Positions 9,428-18,987 of a DNA stretch of 64,000 nucleotides are shown in pieces. The stretch covers positions 165,352 to 229,351 of the forward strand of contig NZ_JAATJH010000006.1 in assembly GCF_011927835.1 (NCBI RefSeq). Direction: 5' to 3'. Under the pieces are notes generated by a model that was not told the DNA's origin, made no database searches, and was given only the letters and a program-made list of their open reading frames with translations. The position numbers and the translations under genes were made by a program. The stretch's first letter is position 1. Each line of letters begins with the position of its first letter. Source of the DNA: Neolewinella antarctica. GTDB taxonomy: Bacteria; Bacteroidota; Bacteroidia; Chitinophagales; Saprospiraceae.

Positions 9428-11290
9428 ATGGCCACACGACTCACGACCCTCCCCAACGCGGAGCAGAATATCTTCGGGCAGAAACCCGCCCTTTTCGTTC
9501 TCTTCTTTACGGAGATGTGGGAACGGTTTTCTTACTACGGGATGCGGGTTTTGCTGGTGGTCTTCCTGGTGGACATTGCGTTTGGGGAAACACCCTGGTC
9601 CCGCGCGGACGCCCTGGCCCTCTACGGTATCTATACCGGCTTCGTCTACTTCACCCCGATGATCGGTGGCATCCTGGCCGATAAGTACCTCGGTTACCGG
9701 AACGCGGTCATCTTGGGTGCTTTCATCATGACGCTCGGCCACGCCGCCATGGCGTTTGAAATAGAGTACGCCTTTTACCTCGGTCTGTTGTTGTTGATCA
9801 TCGGTAACGGCCTGTTCAAGCCGAACATATCCTCTATCGTCGGTCAGCTTTACCAGAACGAACCCGAGCGGAAGGACGGCGCCTACACGATCTTCTACAT
9901 GGGCATCAACGCCGGTGCCTTTCTCGGCATTCTCCTGTGTAGCTACTACGGCGAGAGCGCGGAGTATGGCTACAGTTATGGTTTCGGCCTGGCGGGTATC
10001 TTCATGCTAATTGGCCTCATTCAGTTCTACTTCGCCCAGGGCATCTTTGGCCGGATCGGATTGCCACCGAGCGAAATGGCTGCCTACGACGACGCGAACC
10101 CGAACGCCACCACCCAGAGCACCCGCGAAGCCGCCGCCGTCGAACCCGACGGTGCCACGCTCGACGCCCACCTTACGAAAATACAGGACGGCGGAGTGCA
10201 CGACGAAGCGGGTCACCCCGTTTCCGAGGGAGACGGCCAGGACGGCCCCCGCGCAATCCGTTGGGGAATCATCGGCGCGGTGATTATGGTCGTGATGTAC
10301 TTCATCGTCCAGTACGTAGCCGGGCCGCAGGATAACGCGCTGCAAGTATTTAGTCGCCACTTCATGCCACCCATTATCATCGGTTCCGTCGTCGGTTTCC
10401 TCGGTTGGATTCTTTCCGACACGTCGCTTTACCAAGTGGAACGGGACCGGGTATGGTCGATCATCGTCTTCAGTTTCTTCATCGTTTTTTTCTGGTGGGC
10501 CTTCGAGCAGGCCGGCGGGTCGATGACTATTTTCGCGCTCGACTACACGGACCGGACGCTGGACGCCGAAAATGCGGGAACGTTCAAGATTGCGAACTTA
10601 CTCCTGACGGTTATTCCCGTGATGGTCCTCACTTACGTCCTGTTCAAGCTTTTTGCGATCACGTTCAAAAAGTATTCGTTAGCTAACCTGGTGCTTGGTT
10701 TTGCCTTCGTCATCGTCTGGATTCTGGTTGGCATCATGCTCTACGAACAGTTCACGAACGAAAGCCTGGAAGTGCCCGCCGGCTGGTTCCAAATTTTCAA
10801 TAGCCTGTTCATTATCTGTTTCGCGCCCGCGTTCGCCAAGCTCTGGGAACAGCGCATCAGCTGGCTGAAACGTGGCCCGGTTAAATTCGCGATGGGCCTC
10901 ATTCTGCTGGGTATTGGTTTTGCCATCCTCGCGCTCGGTGCGGCGGGCATTCCCGACGGGGCGGAAACGGCCAGCGTAAGTATGTTCTGGTTGATCGCCG
11001 CTTACCTCTTCCACACGCTGGGCGAGCTCTGTATTTCGCCGGTGGGGCTTAGCTACGTGTCCAAATTGGCGCCCGTCCGCCTGATCGGACTCATGTTTGG
11101 CGTCTTTTTCGTCGCCAACTTTGTCGCCAACTTCGCCGGTGGCCTCACGGGTAGCTACATCGAGCCCATTGCCGAGGCGGTCGGCCTCAGTGGGTTCTTC
11201 CTGATTTTTGCCATTATCCCCATTGCGGCCGGCATTATTTTCATTGCCATCAGCGGCTGGATGAAAAAGATGATGCATGGCATTGACTAA
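9428..11290 (+). CDS. Proton-dependent oligopeptide (POT/PTR) family transporter
   Basis: 620 residues with about fourteen membrane segments. It carries the POT signature near the N-terminus (FTEMWERFSYYGMR, the ExxERFxYY proton-coupling motif) and the second motif GGILADKYLGYR. A hydrophilic acidic stretch (about 218-275) lies between helices 6 and 7, longer than usual. FFWWAFEQAGGS and GELCISPVGLSYVSKLAP are also typical. It imports di- and tripeptides with protons across the inner membrane, which fits a peptide-feeding organism with secreted peptidases nearby. Its stop overlaps the next gene by 14 bp. Confidence 0.92.
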   Translation: MATRLTTLPNAEQNIFGQKPALFVLFFTEMWERFSYYGMRVLLVVFLVDIAFGETPWSRADALALYGIYTGFVYFTPMIGGILADKYLGYRNAVILGAFIMTLGHAAMAFEIEYAFYLGLLLLIIGNGLFKPNISSIVGQLYQNEPERKDGAYTIFYMGINAGAFLGILLCSYYGESAEYGYSYGFGLAGIFMLIGLIQFYFAQGIFGRIGLPPSEMAAYDDANPNATTQSTREAAAVEPDGATLDAHLTKIQDGGVHDEAGHPVSEGDGQDGPRAIRWGIIGAVIMVVMYFIVQYVAGPQDNALQVFSRHFMPPIIIGSVVGFLGWILSDTSLYQVERDRVWSIIVFSFFIVFFWWAFEQAGGSMTIFALDYTDRTLDAENAGTFKIANLLLTVIPVMVLTYVLFKLFAITFKKYSLANLVLGFAFVIVWILVGIMLYEQFTNESLEVPAGWFQIFNSLFIICFAPAFAKLWEQRISWLKRGPVKFAMGLILLGIGFAILALGAAGIPDGAETASVSMFWLIAAYLFHTLGELCISPVGLSYVSKLAPVRLIGLMFGVFFVANFVANFAGGLTGSYIEPIAEAVGLSGFFLIFAIIPIAAGIIFIAISGWMKKMMHGID

Positions 11291-11717
11291 CACGGATTTA
11301 CGGTCGTTACACCGCATATTTTACGTCCTGCTGGCCGGGCTAGCAGCCTTCGCCGTCGCTACCGCCTTCATGATTACGGTGGAGCGGGATGAGGTGCTTT
11401 ACCTCCTGGGGCCCCGTCAGGACCTTTACGCGCTTATCGCCTACGCCATCGTGATGATCGCCATGGCGCGGTTTATGGATAAGACGCGGGTGACGAGTGC
11501 TAACAACCTACGGCGGCTCGGTGGTGCGGGGGCTTATGCGCATTACCGGACGACGGTGATCGTGCGGCTAGCTTTGCTGGTCGGGGCGGCTTTTATGGTG
11601 CTTTCGCTGGCTTTGCTGACTCGGAATTTGAGTTTGTACTGGGTGCTGGTGCCGGTGGTGGGGGCGCTCTGGTTGGCGCGGCCCGGGGTGGGGGAGTTTG
11701 GGTTTCGGTATTTGTGA
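11277..11717 (+). CDS. Hypothetical membrane protein overlapping the peptide transporter gene
   Basis: 146 residues with four predicted membrane helices (about 15-35, 45-62, 90-112, 116-132). The start codon lies inside the end of the POT gene (14-bp overlap), so the two are very likely translated from one message. No family recognised. It ends 165 bp before a strong bidirectional hairpin. Confidence 0.6.
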   Translation: MALTNTDLRSLHRIFYVLLAGLAAFAVATAFMITVERDEVLYLLGPRQDLYALIAYAIVMIAMARFMDKTRVTSANNLRRLGGAGAYAHYRTTVIVRLALLVGAAFMVLSLALLTRNLSLYWVLVPVVGALWLARPGVGEFGFRYL

Positions 11718-11721
11718 TATT

Positions 11722-11765
11722 GCCTCCGGCGATTTTTGCTGCGCAAGTACTACGTGCTCCAGAAG
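11722..11765 (+). repeat. GCCTCCGG repeat, copy 1
   Basis: GCCTCCGGCGATTTTTGC followed by AAGTACTACGTGCTCC. It is nearly identical, in reverse orientation, to 14565-14608, on the other side of the SRPBCC and ABC genes. After it comes GCGCGGCCCCGATGGCTATC-type palindromic sequence (11803-11830). Confidence 0.75.
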
Positions 11766-11881
11766 AAGTTGAAGAGGAAAAAGAGGAGGGGGGAGGAGGT
11801 GTGGCGCGGCCCCGATGGCTATCGGGGGTGCCGGGTAAATTCTTGTGAGCAGAGTTAGTGGGGCATTTTTGTTGTAATAAC

Positions 11882-11928
11882 AAACGGGGGTACAAAGGCA
11901 GTAAATGACTGTCTTTATACCCCCGTTT
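11882..11928. terminator. Bidirectional hairpin terminator
   Basis: Arms 11882-11901 and 11909-11928 (AAACGGGGGTA...CAG / CTG...TACCCCCGTTT) pair with few mismatches around a 7-base loop. A-rich and T-rich ends on both sides fit termination of the converging gene at 11717 and the SRPBCC gene. Confidence 0.8.
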
Positions 11929-11945
11929 CGTCCGTTTTCGCGCGC

Positions 11946-12374
11946 TTACTTACCTCCCTCCATCTTGGTCACGTAAGCCTTAAAGTTATTCGCAATGCCT
12001 TCCCAGCCGTGCGTTTGCTGTTCGTCCGACTGCTTATCCGCCGGGTCGAAGGTGATCGTTACCTCCGTTTCGGAGCCGCCGCCTTTGAAGTCGACCGCCA
12101 CTTTACGCTTGTCGGTCAGTGTGTAGGCGAGGTGTTCGGGGGAATCGACTTTGTCGTACGTTCCTTCCATGTCGAAGGTCATCGAGCCGTCCTTAGCCGC
12201 CATGGTGATGATGAAGTCTCCGCCTACCCGAAGGTCGTTAATGGCCTTAGGGCAGTGCCAGTCTTCGGAGGCGAAGTTCCAATTAATGACGTGCTCGGCT
12301 TCGGTGTAGTAGCTCCAGGCTTTTTTTGGAGTGACGGGGACGGTGGTGGTAACGGTTAGTTGCTTGTTTTCCAT
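11946..12374 (-). CDS. SRPBCC (AHSA1-like) domain protein
   Basis: 142 residues forming one START-like/AHSA1 domain: TVTTTVPVTPKKAWSYYTEAEH at the start, then W....EDWHCP..NDLRVGGDF, the beta-rich core, and GWEGIANNFKAYVTKME as the closing helix. These proteins bind hydrophobic ligands or act with chaperones or stress regulators; the ligand is unknown. Monocistronic, converging on the membrane-protein gene. Confidence 0.8.
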   Translation of the reverse strand: MENKQLTVTTTVPVTPKKAWSYYTEAEHVINWNFASEDWHCPKAINDLRVGGDFIITMAAKDGSMTFDMEGTYDKVDSPEHLAYTLTDKRKVAVDFKGGGSETEVTITFDPADKQSDEQQTHGWEGIANNFKAYVTKMEGGK

Positions 12375-12587
12375 GGTGGTGGATATTTACGTTGTGATTG
12401 ATTGAGACCCCAGGTAAAAGACTGGGTACCCTGTGTAAGTCGACTGAGGGCGTAGTGGTTCAGTACGAAGAGCTAAGCTGGGCTAACACTTCATGAGGAA
12501 AACAAGGGCCTTTATGGGTGCCACAGTTTATTTTAGTACTGATTCCTCCCGGCGACTCATTACCAAAAGCTTGACTTTCTTACCATC

Positions 12588-14417
12588 TTACTCGTTAGCC
12601 GCCTGCAAAGCCACCAACTTACTATAGGCCCCGCCCCGCCCGAGTAAGCCCAGGTGCGTGCCCCGCTCCACGATCCGCCCCCGGTCGAGCACAATAATCT
12701 CGTCCGCGTTCTGGATGGTGGATAGCCGGTGGGCGATGATGAGAGCCGTCCGCCCGGCCATTAGCTTTTGTAGCGCGTCCTGCACGAGGCGTTCCGACTC
12801 AGCGTCGAGGGCGGAGGTCGCTTCGTCGAGGATGAGCACGTCCGGATTGCGGAGAATGGCCCGGGCGATGGTGAGGCGTTGGCGCTGGCCGCCACTGAGC
12901 TTGTTGCCCCGGTCGCCGATGTTGGTCTGGTAACCGGCCGGGGTGGCGGTGATGAAGTCGTGGGCGTTGGCGACGCGGGCGGCTTCTTCTACCTGGTCGG
13001 GGGTAACATTTTCCAGGCCGAAAACGATGTTGTTGTAGATCGTATCGTTAAAGAGTATGGCCTCCTGCGAGACGATGCCGAAGCGGTCGCGGAGGTCTTT
13101 GAGGCGGTAGTCGCGCAGGTCGTGCCCGTCGAGCGTGATGCTGCCGGAGGTCGGATCGTAGAAGCGGGGGAGGAGGTCGGCGATCGTGGACTTGCCGCCG
13201 CCACTGCCGCCGGCTAGCGCAACAACTTTGCCTTTCGGGAGGTCGAAACTAATATCGTACAGCACTTCCGGGGTATGGTTGGAATACTGAAAACTCACGC
13301 TGCGCAGGCTCAGCCCAGTCTCCACGGCATCCCGCGTCCGCGCCCCCTGATTGTCCACGATCGCGTTGGGTAAATCCAGTACTTCCTCCACCCGGTCGAG
13401 CGCGCCGAGCCCCTTCTGAATGTTGTACCACGCCTTACTGAGATTTTTGGCCGGGTCGATGACCATATAAAAAGCGAAAATGAAACTGATGAAAGTACTC
13501 GCCTCCATCGACCCGCTGAACACCTCGCGCGAACCGTACCAGAGCAACAACGCCACCGTAGCGATACCGAGAAACTCCGTCAGTGGGCTCGACAAATCCC
13601 GCCGCCAGAGCAACCGGACCAGCGAGTGCCGGTAACTGTCATTCAACTCCGCAAACCGCCCCGCCTGGTACTTCTCCGCCCCGAAAGATTTGATGATCCG
13701 TAAGCCCCCCAAACTCTCCTCCGTCCGGCTGACGATGTCGCCCAGCTTTTCCTGGATGACCGTGCTACTACGCTTCAACTGCTTCCCAACCCCGCCGATG
13801 ACCACCCCGGTAAAAATCATCAGGCCGAACACGAATACCGTCAGGCTAGGGCTCGTGATGATCATGTACCCCAGCGCGCCGACGATGATGAACGGCTCCC
13901 GAAAAATAGCCTCCAGTACGTTCAAAATACTAGACTCCACCTCCTGCACGTCCGACGTGATCCGGCTCAGCAGATTACCCTTCCGCTCCTCCGTAAAGTA
14001 GCCCATCGGCAACTGCAAAAGGTGGGCGTAGAGGTGGTTGCGCAGGTCGCGCACGATCCCGCTCCGCACCGGCGACATGAAGAACAGCGCCGCGTACCGG
14101 AAGAGATTCTTAAACAAAAAACTCAGCAGAATAAAGCCGCAAACCCAGGCCAGTGCCGTCTCCTTTCCCGCCGTGGCGATGAACTCGCTCATCCAGAAAT
14201 TCGCCTGCTGGCCGATCGACTCCACGTCGAAAATGCTCACCTCCGCCGGCGCTTCCGTGACGGGCTCCACTTGTTCGAACAGCAACTCCAAAAACGGCTG
14301 AAACAAGGGAATGGCCACCACCGTAAAAATCGCCGTCAACACATTGCTGACGATCGCCAGCGTGACGAGGCCGCGGTAGTTGGCCAGGTAGCCCAGTAGG
14401 CGGCGGAATGAATTCAT
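12588..14417 (-). CDS. ABC transporter, fused membrane and ATPase domains (MsbA-like)
   Basis: About 609 residues from ATG 14417; an in-frame ATG at 14435 would put the promoter inside the gene. N-terminal type I exporter membrane domain (six helices, to about 330), then a nucleotide-binding domain with Walker A GGSGGGKST, Q-loop SQEAILFND, signature LSGGQRQRLTIARAI, Walker B VLILDEATSALD and the switch His in IIAHRLST. The fused half-transporter layout and GYFTEERKGNLLSRITSDVQEVE resemble MsbA-type lipid A/lipid flippases. Acts as a homodimer in the inner membrane. The exported substrate is inferred only from family. Confidence 0.9.
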   Translation of the reverse strand: MNSFRRLLGYLANYRGLVTLAIVSNVLTAIFTVVAIPLFQPFLELLFEQVEPVTEAPAEVSIFDVESIGQQANFWMSEFIATAGKETALAWVCGFILLSFLFKNLFRYAALFFMSPVRSGIVRDLRNHLYAHLLQLPMGYFTEERKGNLLSRITSDVQEVESSILNVLEAIFREPFIIVGALGYMIITSPSLTVFVFGLMIFTGVVIGGVGKQLKRSSTVIQEKLGDIVSRTEESLGGLRIIKSFGAEKYQAGRFAELNDSYRHSLVRLLWRRDLSSPLTEFLGIATVALLLWYGSREVFSGSMEASTFISFIFAFYMVIDPAKNLSKAWYNIQKGLGALDRVEEVLDLPNAIVDNQGARTRDAVETGLSLRSVSFQYSNHTPEVLYDISFDLPKGKVVALAGGSGGGKSTIADLLPRFYDPTSGSITLDGHDLRDYRLKDLRDRFGIVSQEAILFNDTIYNNIVFGLENVTPDQVEEAARVANAHDFITATPAGYQTNIGDRGNKLSGGQRQRLTIARAILRNPDVLILDEATSALDAESERLVQDALQKLMAGRTALIIAHRLSTIQNADEIIVLDRGRIVERGTHLGLLGRGGAYSKLVALQAANE

Positions 14418-14422
14418 GGTGG

Positions 14423-14430
14423 CAAAGATA
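14423..14430 (-). promoter_or_regulatory. Bacteroidota -7 promoter element of the ABC gene
   Basis: TATCTTTG on the minus strand matches TAnnTTTG exactly and ends five bases before the ATG at 14417. Transcription would then start at or next to the start codon (leaderless or nearly so). No clear -33 TTG is visible. Confidence 0.45.
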
Positions 14431-14459
14431 AACACGATGTGTTGCGTGCTGTTTTAGTG

Positions 14460-14608
14460 GCCTCCGGTGTTTTCCGGAAGAAGGAGAAGAAGAAAAAGGA
14501 GAGGAAGAAGTTGCTCCCTGATCACACTCTTCCCTTCTTTTTCCCTCCTATACCTCTTCCTCATCTTCCGGAGCACGTAGTACTTACGCAGTAAAAACCG
14601 CCGGAGGC
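14460..14608. repeat. Palindromic GCCTCCGG ... CCGGAGGC element
   Basis: Starts GCCTCCGGTGTTTTCCGGAAG and ends CCGCCGGAGGC. The interior holds purine-rich (GAAGAAGG) then complementary pyrimidine-rich (CTTCCC..CTTCC) tracts, so the whole 149 bp can fold on itself. The right part is the reverse complement of the copy at 11722-11765. Confidence 0.75.
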
Positions 14609-14620
14609 AAAACCCCACCC

Positions 14621-15331
14621 ATGCCAAAAATCAAAAAATCAACCCTAACCTTCCTGAAAAAGCTAGCCAAAAACAACGACCGCGACTGGTTCGCCGAAAA
14701 CAAACCCAAGTACCAGGCCGCCCTCGACAACATGATCGACTTCTCCACCGCCCTCCTGGAAAAGCTATCCCAACACGACCAACTAGAAGAGCAAACCGGC
14801 AAAAAAGTCCTCCACCGCATCTACCGCGACGTCCGCTTTAGCAAAGACAAACGTCCCTACAAACGTAACTTCTCCGGTAGTTTTACGCGGGATGGGAAAC
14901 TGCGCCGGGGTGGTTACTACTTTCACGTTGTCCCTCAAGGTCTTCACCAAGAAACGTTCATCCAAGCCAGCTGCGCCGGCGGCGGTTTCTACAACCCGGA
15001 GCGCGAAGACCTCAAGCGCATCCGCGAAGAACTGGCCGTGGATGAATCGGAATTCCGGGCCATCGTCACCGACAAAGATTTTGTCCGTGTCTTCGGTGAG
15101 ATGCAAGGAGACAAGCTCAAGACCTCACCAAGGGGCTACCCAAAGGACCATCCGCACATCGAACTACTCCGCTACAAGAATTTCTACGCCATGCGCCGCT
15201 TTACGGACGCCGAAGTGCTGTCGGACGACTACGTCGATCTGAACCTAGAAGCGTTGCTGACGATTCGACCGTTCTTCGATTACTTTACGGATGTGCTTAC
15301 TACTGATGGGAATGGGGAATTAGTAGTTTAG
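14621..15331 (+). CDS. DUF2461 (TIGR02453) family protein
   Basis: 236 residues. Family landmarks: TLTFLKKLAKNNDRDWFAEN at the start, the central RIYRDVRFSKDKRPYKRNF, GGYYFHVVPQG, and LRYKNFYAMRRF near the end. The family is widespread and intact copies are 210-240 residues. No biochemical function is established. Single gene converging on rny. Confidence 0.9.
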   Translation: MPKIKKSTLTFLKKLAKNNDRDWFAENKPKYQAALDNMIDFSTALLEKLSQHDQLEEQTGKKVLHRIYRDVRFSKDKRPYKRNFSGSFTRDGKLRRGGYYFHVVPQGLHQETFIQASCAGGGFYNPEREDLKRIREELAVDESEFRAIVTDKDFVRVFGEMQGDKLKTSPRGYPKDHPHIELLRYKNFYAMRRFTDAEVLSDDYVDLNLEALLTIRPFFDYFTDVLTTDGNGELVV

Positions 15332-15471
15332 TATGGTAGTACAGTAGTATGATAGTGCTACCGCACGGCTCTGTCTTACCTGCGGTACTCCACTAGGTAG
15401 CAGCACGAGCGAAGCGAGCATTGCCTCGCGGTAGCACTACCATACTACCAGACTAAACTACTACCATACTA
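15321..15471. terminator. Long hairpin between DUF2461 and rny
   Basis: TAGTAGTTTAGTATGGTAGT..GTGCTACCGC (15321-15366) pairs with GCGGTAGCAC..AAACTACTACCATACT (15428-15471). It covers the whole gap between two convergent genes and overlaps the DUF2461 stop codon. Likely a shared terminator; the GGTAG/CTACC words resemble the heptamer family. Confidence 0.6.
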
Positions 15472-15477
15472 AGAGCG

Positions 15478-17169
15478 CTAGCGCGCAAAATTAACCGCCC
15501 GCTTCTCCCGAATAACCATCACCTTAATCTGCCCCGGATACTGCATACTCTCCTGAATCTCCTGGCTAATCTTAAAGCTCAACTCCTCCGCGTGTTGATC
15601 CGAAACCTCGTCGGCCTCCACCATCACCCGTAGCTCGCGACCGGCCTGCATGGCGAAGGCGGAAGCGACGCCGGGGTTCTTGACGGCGATCTCTTCGAGC
15701 TCTTTAATCCGGTTGATGTAACCGTCGAGTACCTCACGGCGAGCGCCGGGTCGGGCACCACTAATGGCATCGCACGCCTGGATGATGTGCGACAGGATGT
15801 TGTTCATCTCGATCTCGTCGTGGTGCGCACCGATGGCGTTGATGACCATCGGGTTTTCCTTGTGCTTCTCGGCGATCTGCATGCCGTAGAGCGCGTGGCT
15901 GAGTTCCGTGTCCTCGTCGGCGACCTTGCCGATGTCGTGGAGTAAGCCGGCGCGTTTGGCGAGTTTGATGTTCTTCTTGCTCATGCCCATTTCGGCGGCC
16001 ATCGTGGCGCAGAGGTGGGCCGTTTCGATGGAGTGGCGCAGGAGGTTTTGCCCGTAAGAACTCCGGAAACGCATCCGGCCTACGTAGCGAACCAAGTCTT
16101 GCGGTAAACCATGAATGTCCAGTTCGACGACGGTCTTTTTGCCGATCTCGACGATCTGGTTGTTCATCTCCTTTTTTACCTTATTAACCACTTCCTCCAC
16201 GCGGGCGGGGTGGATGCGGCCGTCGGTGACGAGGCGCTTGAGCGACAGGCGGGCGATCTCCCGGCGAATGGGGTCGAAACTGGAAATGACGATCGTTTCG
16301 GGCGTGTCGTCCACGACGAGTTCACAGCCGGTGGCCGTCTCGATGGCGCGGATGTTGCGCCCTTCGCGGCCGATGATCTGGCCCTTGACGTTGTCGCTGT
16401 CGAGCGCGAAGGTGGAAACGGTGTTTTCGATCGTCTCCGCCGCGCCGATGCGTTGAATGGTGTTGATGATGATCTTGCGGGCGTCCTTGGCCGCTTCGGC
16501 GTGCGCTTCTTCGAGGAGGTGCCGCTTCAGGTTGAGGGCTTCGTTGGTGGTCTTTTGGCGGACGTCTTCGAGCAAGCGGGCCTTCGCTTCGTCGGCGGTG
16601 AGGTTGGAGATGCGCTCCAGTTCGCTGCTGAATTTTTCGTGCTGGGTGTCGAGTTCGTCCTGCTTTTGTTGGGCGGTGGCGATTTCTTCGTCGAGCTTCT
16701 TGTTGCGCTGCGTGAGGCGCTGCTCTTCCTGGAGAAGGGATTTTTGCTGCTTGTTGATCTCGTCGCGTTCGGTATTAAAACCGGCGCGTTCGGCCTTCAT
16801 CGACTCGGCTTCCTCGCGAAGCGACTGCCGCTTCTCCTTTAGCTCGACGAGTTCTTCGGCTTTCTCTTGCTTGAATTCATCCTTGAAGCGTTGGAATTTG
16901 TCCCGGCTTTCCTTGATCTTTTCTTTCTTGAAAACTTCCTGCTTGTCCTTGAATTCGGAAAAAGTCTTCTCCGCTTTCAGCTCGGCGGCGGCGATTGTCT
17001 TCTCGGATTTCAGCTTAGCTTCGGCGATCATGCTTTCCGCCTGGGCCTTGGTGGTGGTGTCCTTGGTTTGACCGTCTGCAACCAGGGCTTTGCGCTGGCC
17101 GGCGGAGACGAAGTACACCACAATCGCGCCGATAACCAGGCCGATGATGAGTGGTAGGATAAATTCCAT
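15478..17169 (-). CDS. rny: Ribonuclease Y
   Basis: 563 residues. A single N-terminal membrane helix (about 3-23), a long charged coiled coil (about 35-250), a KH RNA-binding domain with [13 protein letters not shown], and an HD phosphodiesterase domain with LLHDIGK and downstream IGAHHDEIE. This is the membrane-anchored endoribonuclease that starts mRNA turnover. The length is normal for a family of about 520 residues with a somewhat long coiled coil. It follows zapA on the same strand (118-bp gap), an arrangement I regard as usual for Bacteroidota. The alternate strand shows long shadow frames caused by the repetitive coiled coil. Confidence 0.95.
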   Translation of the reverse strand: MEFILPLIIGLVIGAIVVYFVSAGQRKALVADGQTKDTTTKAQAESMIAEAKLKSEKTIAAAELKAEKTFSEFKDKQEVFKKEKIKESRDKFQRFKDEFKQEKAEELVELKEKRQSLREEAESMKAERAGFNTERDEINKQQKSLLQEEQRLTQRNKKLDEEIATAQQKQDELDTQHEKFSSELERISNLTADEAKARLLEDVRQKTTNEALNLKRHLLEEAHAEAAKDARKIIINTIQRIGAAETIENTVSTFALDSDNVKGQIIGREGRNIRAIETATGCELVVDDTPETIVISSFDPIRREIARLSLKRLVTDGRIHPARVEEVVNKVKKEMNNQIVEIGKKTVVELDIHGLPQDLVRYVGRMRFRSSYGQNLLRHSIETAHLCATMAAEMGMSKKNIKLAKRAGLLHDIGKVADEDTELSHALYGMQIAEKHKENPMVINAIGAHHDEIEMNNILSHIIQACDAISGARPGARREVLDGYINRIKELEEIAVKNPGVASAFAMQAGRELRVMVEADEVSDQHAEELSFKISQEIQESMQYPGQIKVMVIREKRAVNFAR

Positions 17170-17287
17170 GGGGATTATCTGTTCTGGAGGTAAGTAAATA
17201 CGGAAGCCGTCTAGCTTAGTATTACTTGACCTGGCCCGGAACTCCTTGAACCTTGGTGCGGGAAGATGGCCCGCGGGGCGCCGCGCG

Positions 17288-17590
17288 CTACAGCATGCCT
17301 TCCACCAACTCGTTGAGGGTCGTCAACCGATCGGTCAGTTCGCTTCCTTGCCCACCGTCACTGTTGTTGCGGGCGGTGCGCAGTTCGTCGGCGTAGGTAA
17401 GCAGGGTCATCACGAGGCAGTCCGTCTGGTCGCGGCCGCTAAACTTGACTTGGTAGTCGTTGAACCGTTCGTTAATCTGGTCGACCATGGCCTTGACGCC
17501 CTTTTCTTCGCGCGGTTTGACGCGCAGGGGGTAGGGGCGGCCGGCAATGACCACGATGATTGATTTTAGATCCGAGTTATCGCTTGCCAT
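17288..17590 (-). CDS. zapA: Cell division protein ZapA
   Basis: 100 residues. [15 protein letters not shown] at the start and [11 protein letters not shown] in the helix are the ZapA pattern; the C-terminal half is a coiled coil. ZapA bundles FtsZ protofilaments at midcell. It lies 3 bp after a coiled-coil gene and upstream of rny, probably as one unit. Confidence 0.88.
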   Translation of the reverse strand: MASDNSDLKSIIVVIAGRPYPLRVKPREEKGVKAMVDQINERFNDYQVKFSGRDQTDCLVMTLLTYADELRTARNNSDGGQGSELTDRLTTLNELVEGML

Positions 17591-17593
17591 TAT

Positions 17594-17905
17594 TTAGTTG
17601 CGTTGCAGCCAGTCCAGGCAGCGATCGACTTCCTTGAGGCAGAATTCGATCGTTTCCCGGTCCACTGGTTTGGGGGGTGCAGGGGTGGAAGTATCGTCGT
17701 CGCTGACGGCTTCTCCCGTACCCACCGGTCCGCGGGCTAGTTTATCTTTCAACGAGGTGACGATGCCGGTTTGGCGGTCGAGCTCTCGCTTTAATTGTTG
17801 GTTCTCGGCTACGAGCCGCGTCTGATCCGCCCGTTGGCGGTCCGAAGTTGCTGCTAATTGCCGGAGTTTTATTTCCAGGCCGTCAAGTAAGTCTAACGGT
17901 TCCAT
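17594..17905 (-). CDS. Small coiled-coil protein upstream of zapA
   Basis: 103 residues from ATG 17905; a further in-frame ATG at 17956 would add 17 unconserved-looking residues. Residues 5-55 form a coiled coil (LLDGLEIKLRQLAATSDRQR and on), a Pro/Thr linker follows, and the C-terminus (IEFCLKEVDRCLDWLQRN) is helical. The 3-bp spacing to zapA suggests a division role like other short coiled-coil partners of ZapA, but this is inferred from position and shape only. Confidence 0.7.
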   Translation of the reverse strand: MEPLDLLDGLEIKLRQLAATSDRQRADQTRLVAENQQLKRELDRQTGIVTSLKDKLARGPVGTGEAVSDDDTSTPAPPKPVDRETIEFCLKEVDRCLDWLQRN

Positions 17906-18281
17906 GTGGTTAAATGAGTGACGTAGAGGTGTTGACCCCGCGGTCGTGAGTGTCAACGCGCAAGGTACGGAATAAGATATTTGGGCGGTAGAAAATTTCT
18001 GGCTCTTCTTTTTTGGCTACATCGTGGGCGCGGTCGCCGGTGCCGGGTGAGGACGGATAGGAGCGGGGATCGGGGGGCGGAGGACGAGAATCAGCCTACT
18101 TAAATTACGTAAAATGGAAGCTATTGCCTGACCCACGCAAGAAACGATAGCACTTAAACCGTATCTACCGCGCTAAATCTGTTACACTGACGACTTGCCC
18201 CGAGCGCTTCGTATCAGCTCGCCAAACTAAACAAAGTACTCGTCGGTAACTTTATTCCAACAAACAATACCCACACCCACC
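17906..18281. other. Divergent intergenic region with one GC-rich repeat copy
   Basis: No gene is supported. It separates the zapA/rny unit from the carbonic anhydrase gene and should hold both promoters; TACCTTGC on the minus strand near 17961 is a possible -7 element for the former. A copy of the dispersed repeat, GGGCGCGGTCGCCGGTGCC, sits at 18026-18047. The remainder shows nothing recognisable. Confidence 0.5.
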
Positions 18282-18851
18282 ATGATGACCTCCCCCCAAG
18301 TATTAGACCGCCTCCAGCAAGGCAACGCGCGTTTCGTCTCCGATAAGCTCGATGGTAAACTACAGAACAGCGACCGCCGCAAAGGTCTTACCACTGGTCA
18401 GGAGCCTTACGCCATCGTGCTTTCCTGCGCCGACAGCCGCGTGGTGCCCGAGCTGGCTTTCGATGCCGGCCTCGGCGAGCTTTTCGTGCTCCGCGTAGCC
18501 GGTAACGTGGCCAACACGTCCACCATAGCGAGCATCGAATACGCAGTTGCTCACCTCGGCACGCCCACCATTGTCGTCCTCGGCCACGAAGCCTGCGGTG
18601 CGGTGACGGCCGCCGTAGCCGGTGGTGATAATGGTTATAACCTCAACCACCTGCTCGCCCACGTTGCACCCGCCATCAGCGCTCTCGGGGACGGTGCGGA
18701 CATCAACGACGTAGTTCGTAAGAACGCCGAGTTGACCGTCCAGGAACTCAAGTCCCGTTCCAAGATCATCCGCGACGCCGTGGACGCCGGTAAGCTCAAC
18801 ATCGTACCCGCCTACTACAACCTGGGGAGTGGCAAGGTCGATATGCTCTAG
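18282..18851 (+). CDS. Beta-class carbonic anhydrase
   Basis: 189 residues. Zinc ligands are C49 (with D51 in SCADSRVVPE), H102 and C105 (GHEACGAV), and the Asp-Arg dyad D51/R53 is intact. Interconverts CO2 and bicarbonate in the cytoplasm. The length is typical of the short bacterial beta class. Monocistronic, ending in a perfect intrinsic terminator. Confidence 0.93.
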   Translation: MMTSPQVLDRLQQGNARFVSDKLDGKLQNSDRRKGLTTGQEPYAIVLSCADSRVVPELAFDAGLGELFVLRVAGNVANTSTIASIEYAVAHLGTPTIVVLGHEACGAVTAAVAGGDNGYNLNHLLAHVAPAISALGDGADINDVVRKNAELTVQELKSRSKIIRDAVDAGKLNIVPAYYNLGSGKVDML

Positions 18852-18876
18852 GCGCTAACTAACCCAAAACACGAGT

Positions 18877-18913
18877 GGGGTTCGTTCACGCAGGTGAACG
18901 AACCCCTTTTTTT
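18877..18913 (+). terminator. Intrinsic terminator after carbonic anhydrase
   Basis: GGGGTTCGTTCAC (18877-18889), loop GCAG, GTGAACGAACCCC (18894-18906), then seven T. A perfect 13-bp stem. Confidence 0.93.
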
Positions 18914-18987
18914 GGTGCCCAGCTGGCGCCAATCAATCTCTCCCTGCTAACTAACTTAAACACTCGGCTATCATCCGCTTTCTCGGC

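Noticed and set aside
16111..17157. Long plus-strand frames opposite rny
   Set aside because: Caused by the Lys/Glu-rich coiled coil read backwards; rny has complete KH and HD domains.
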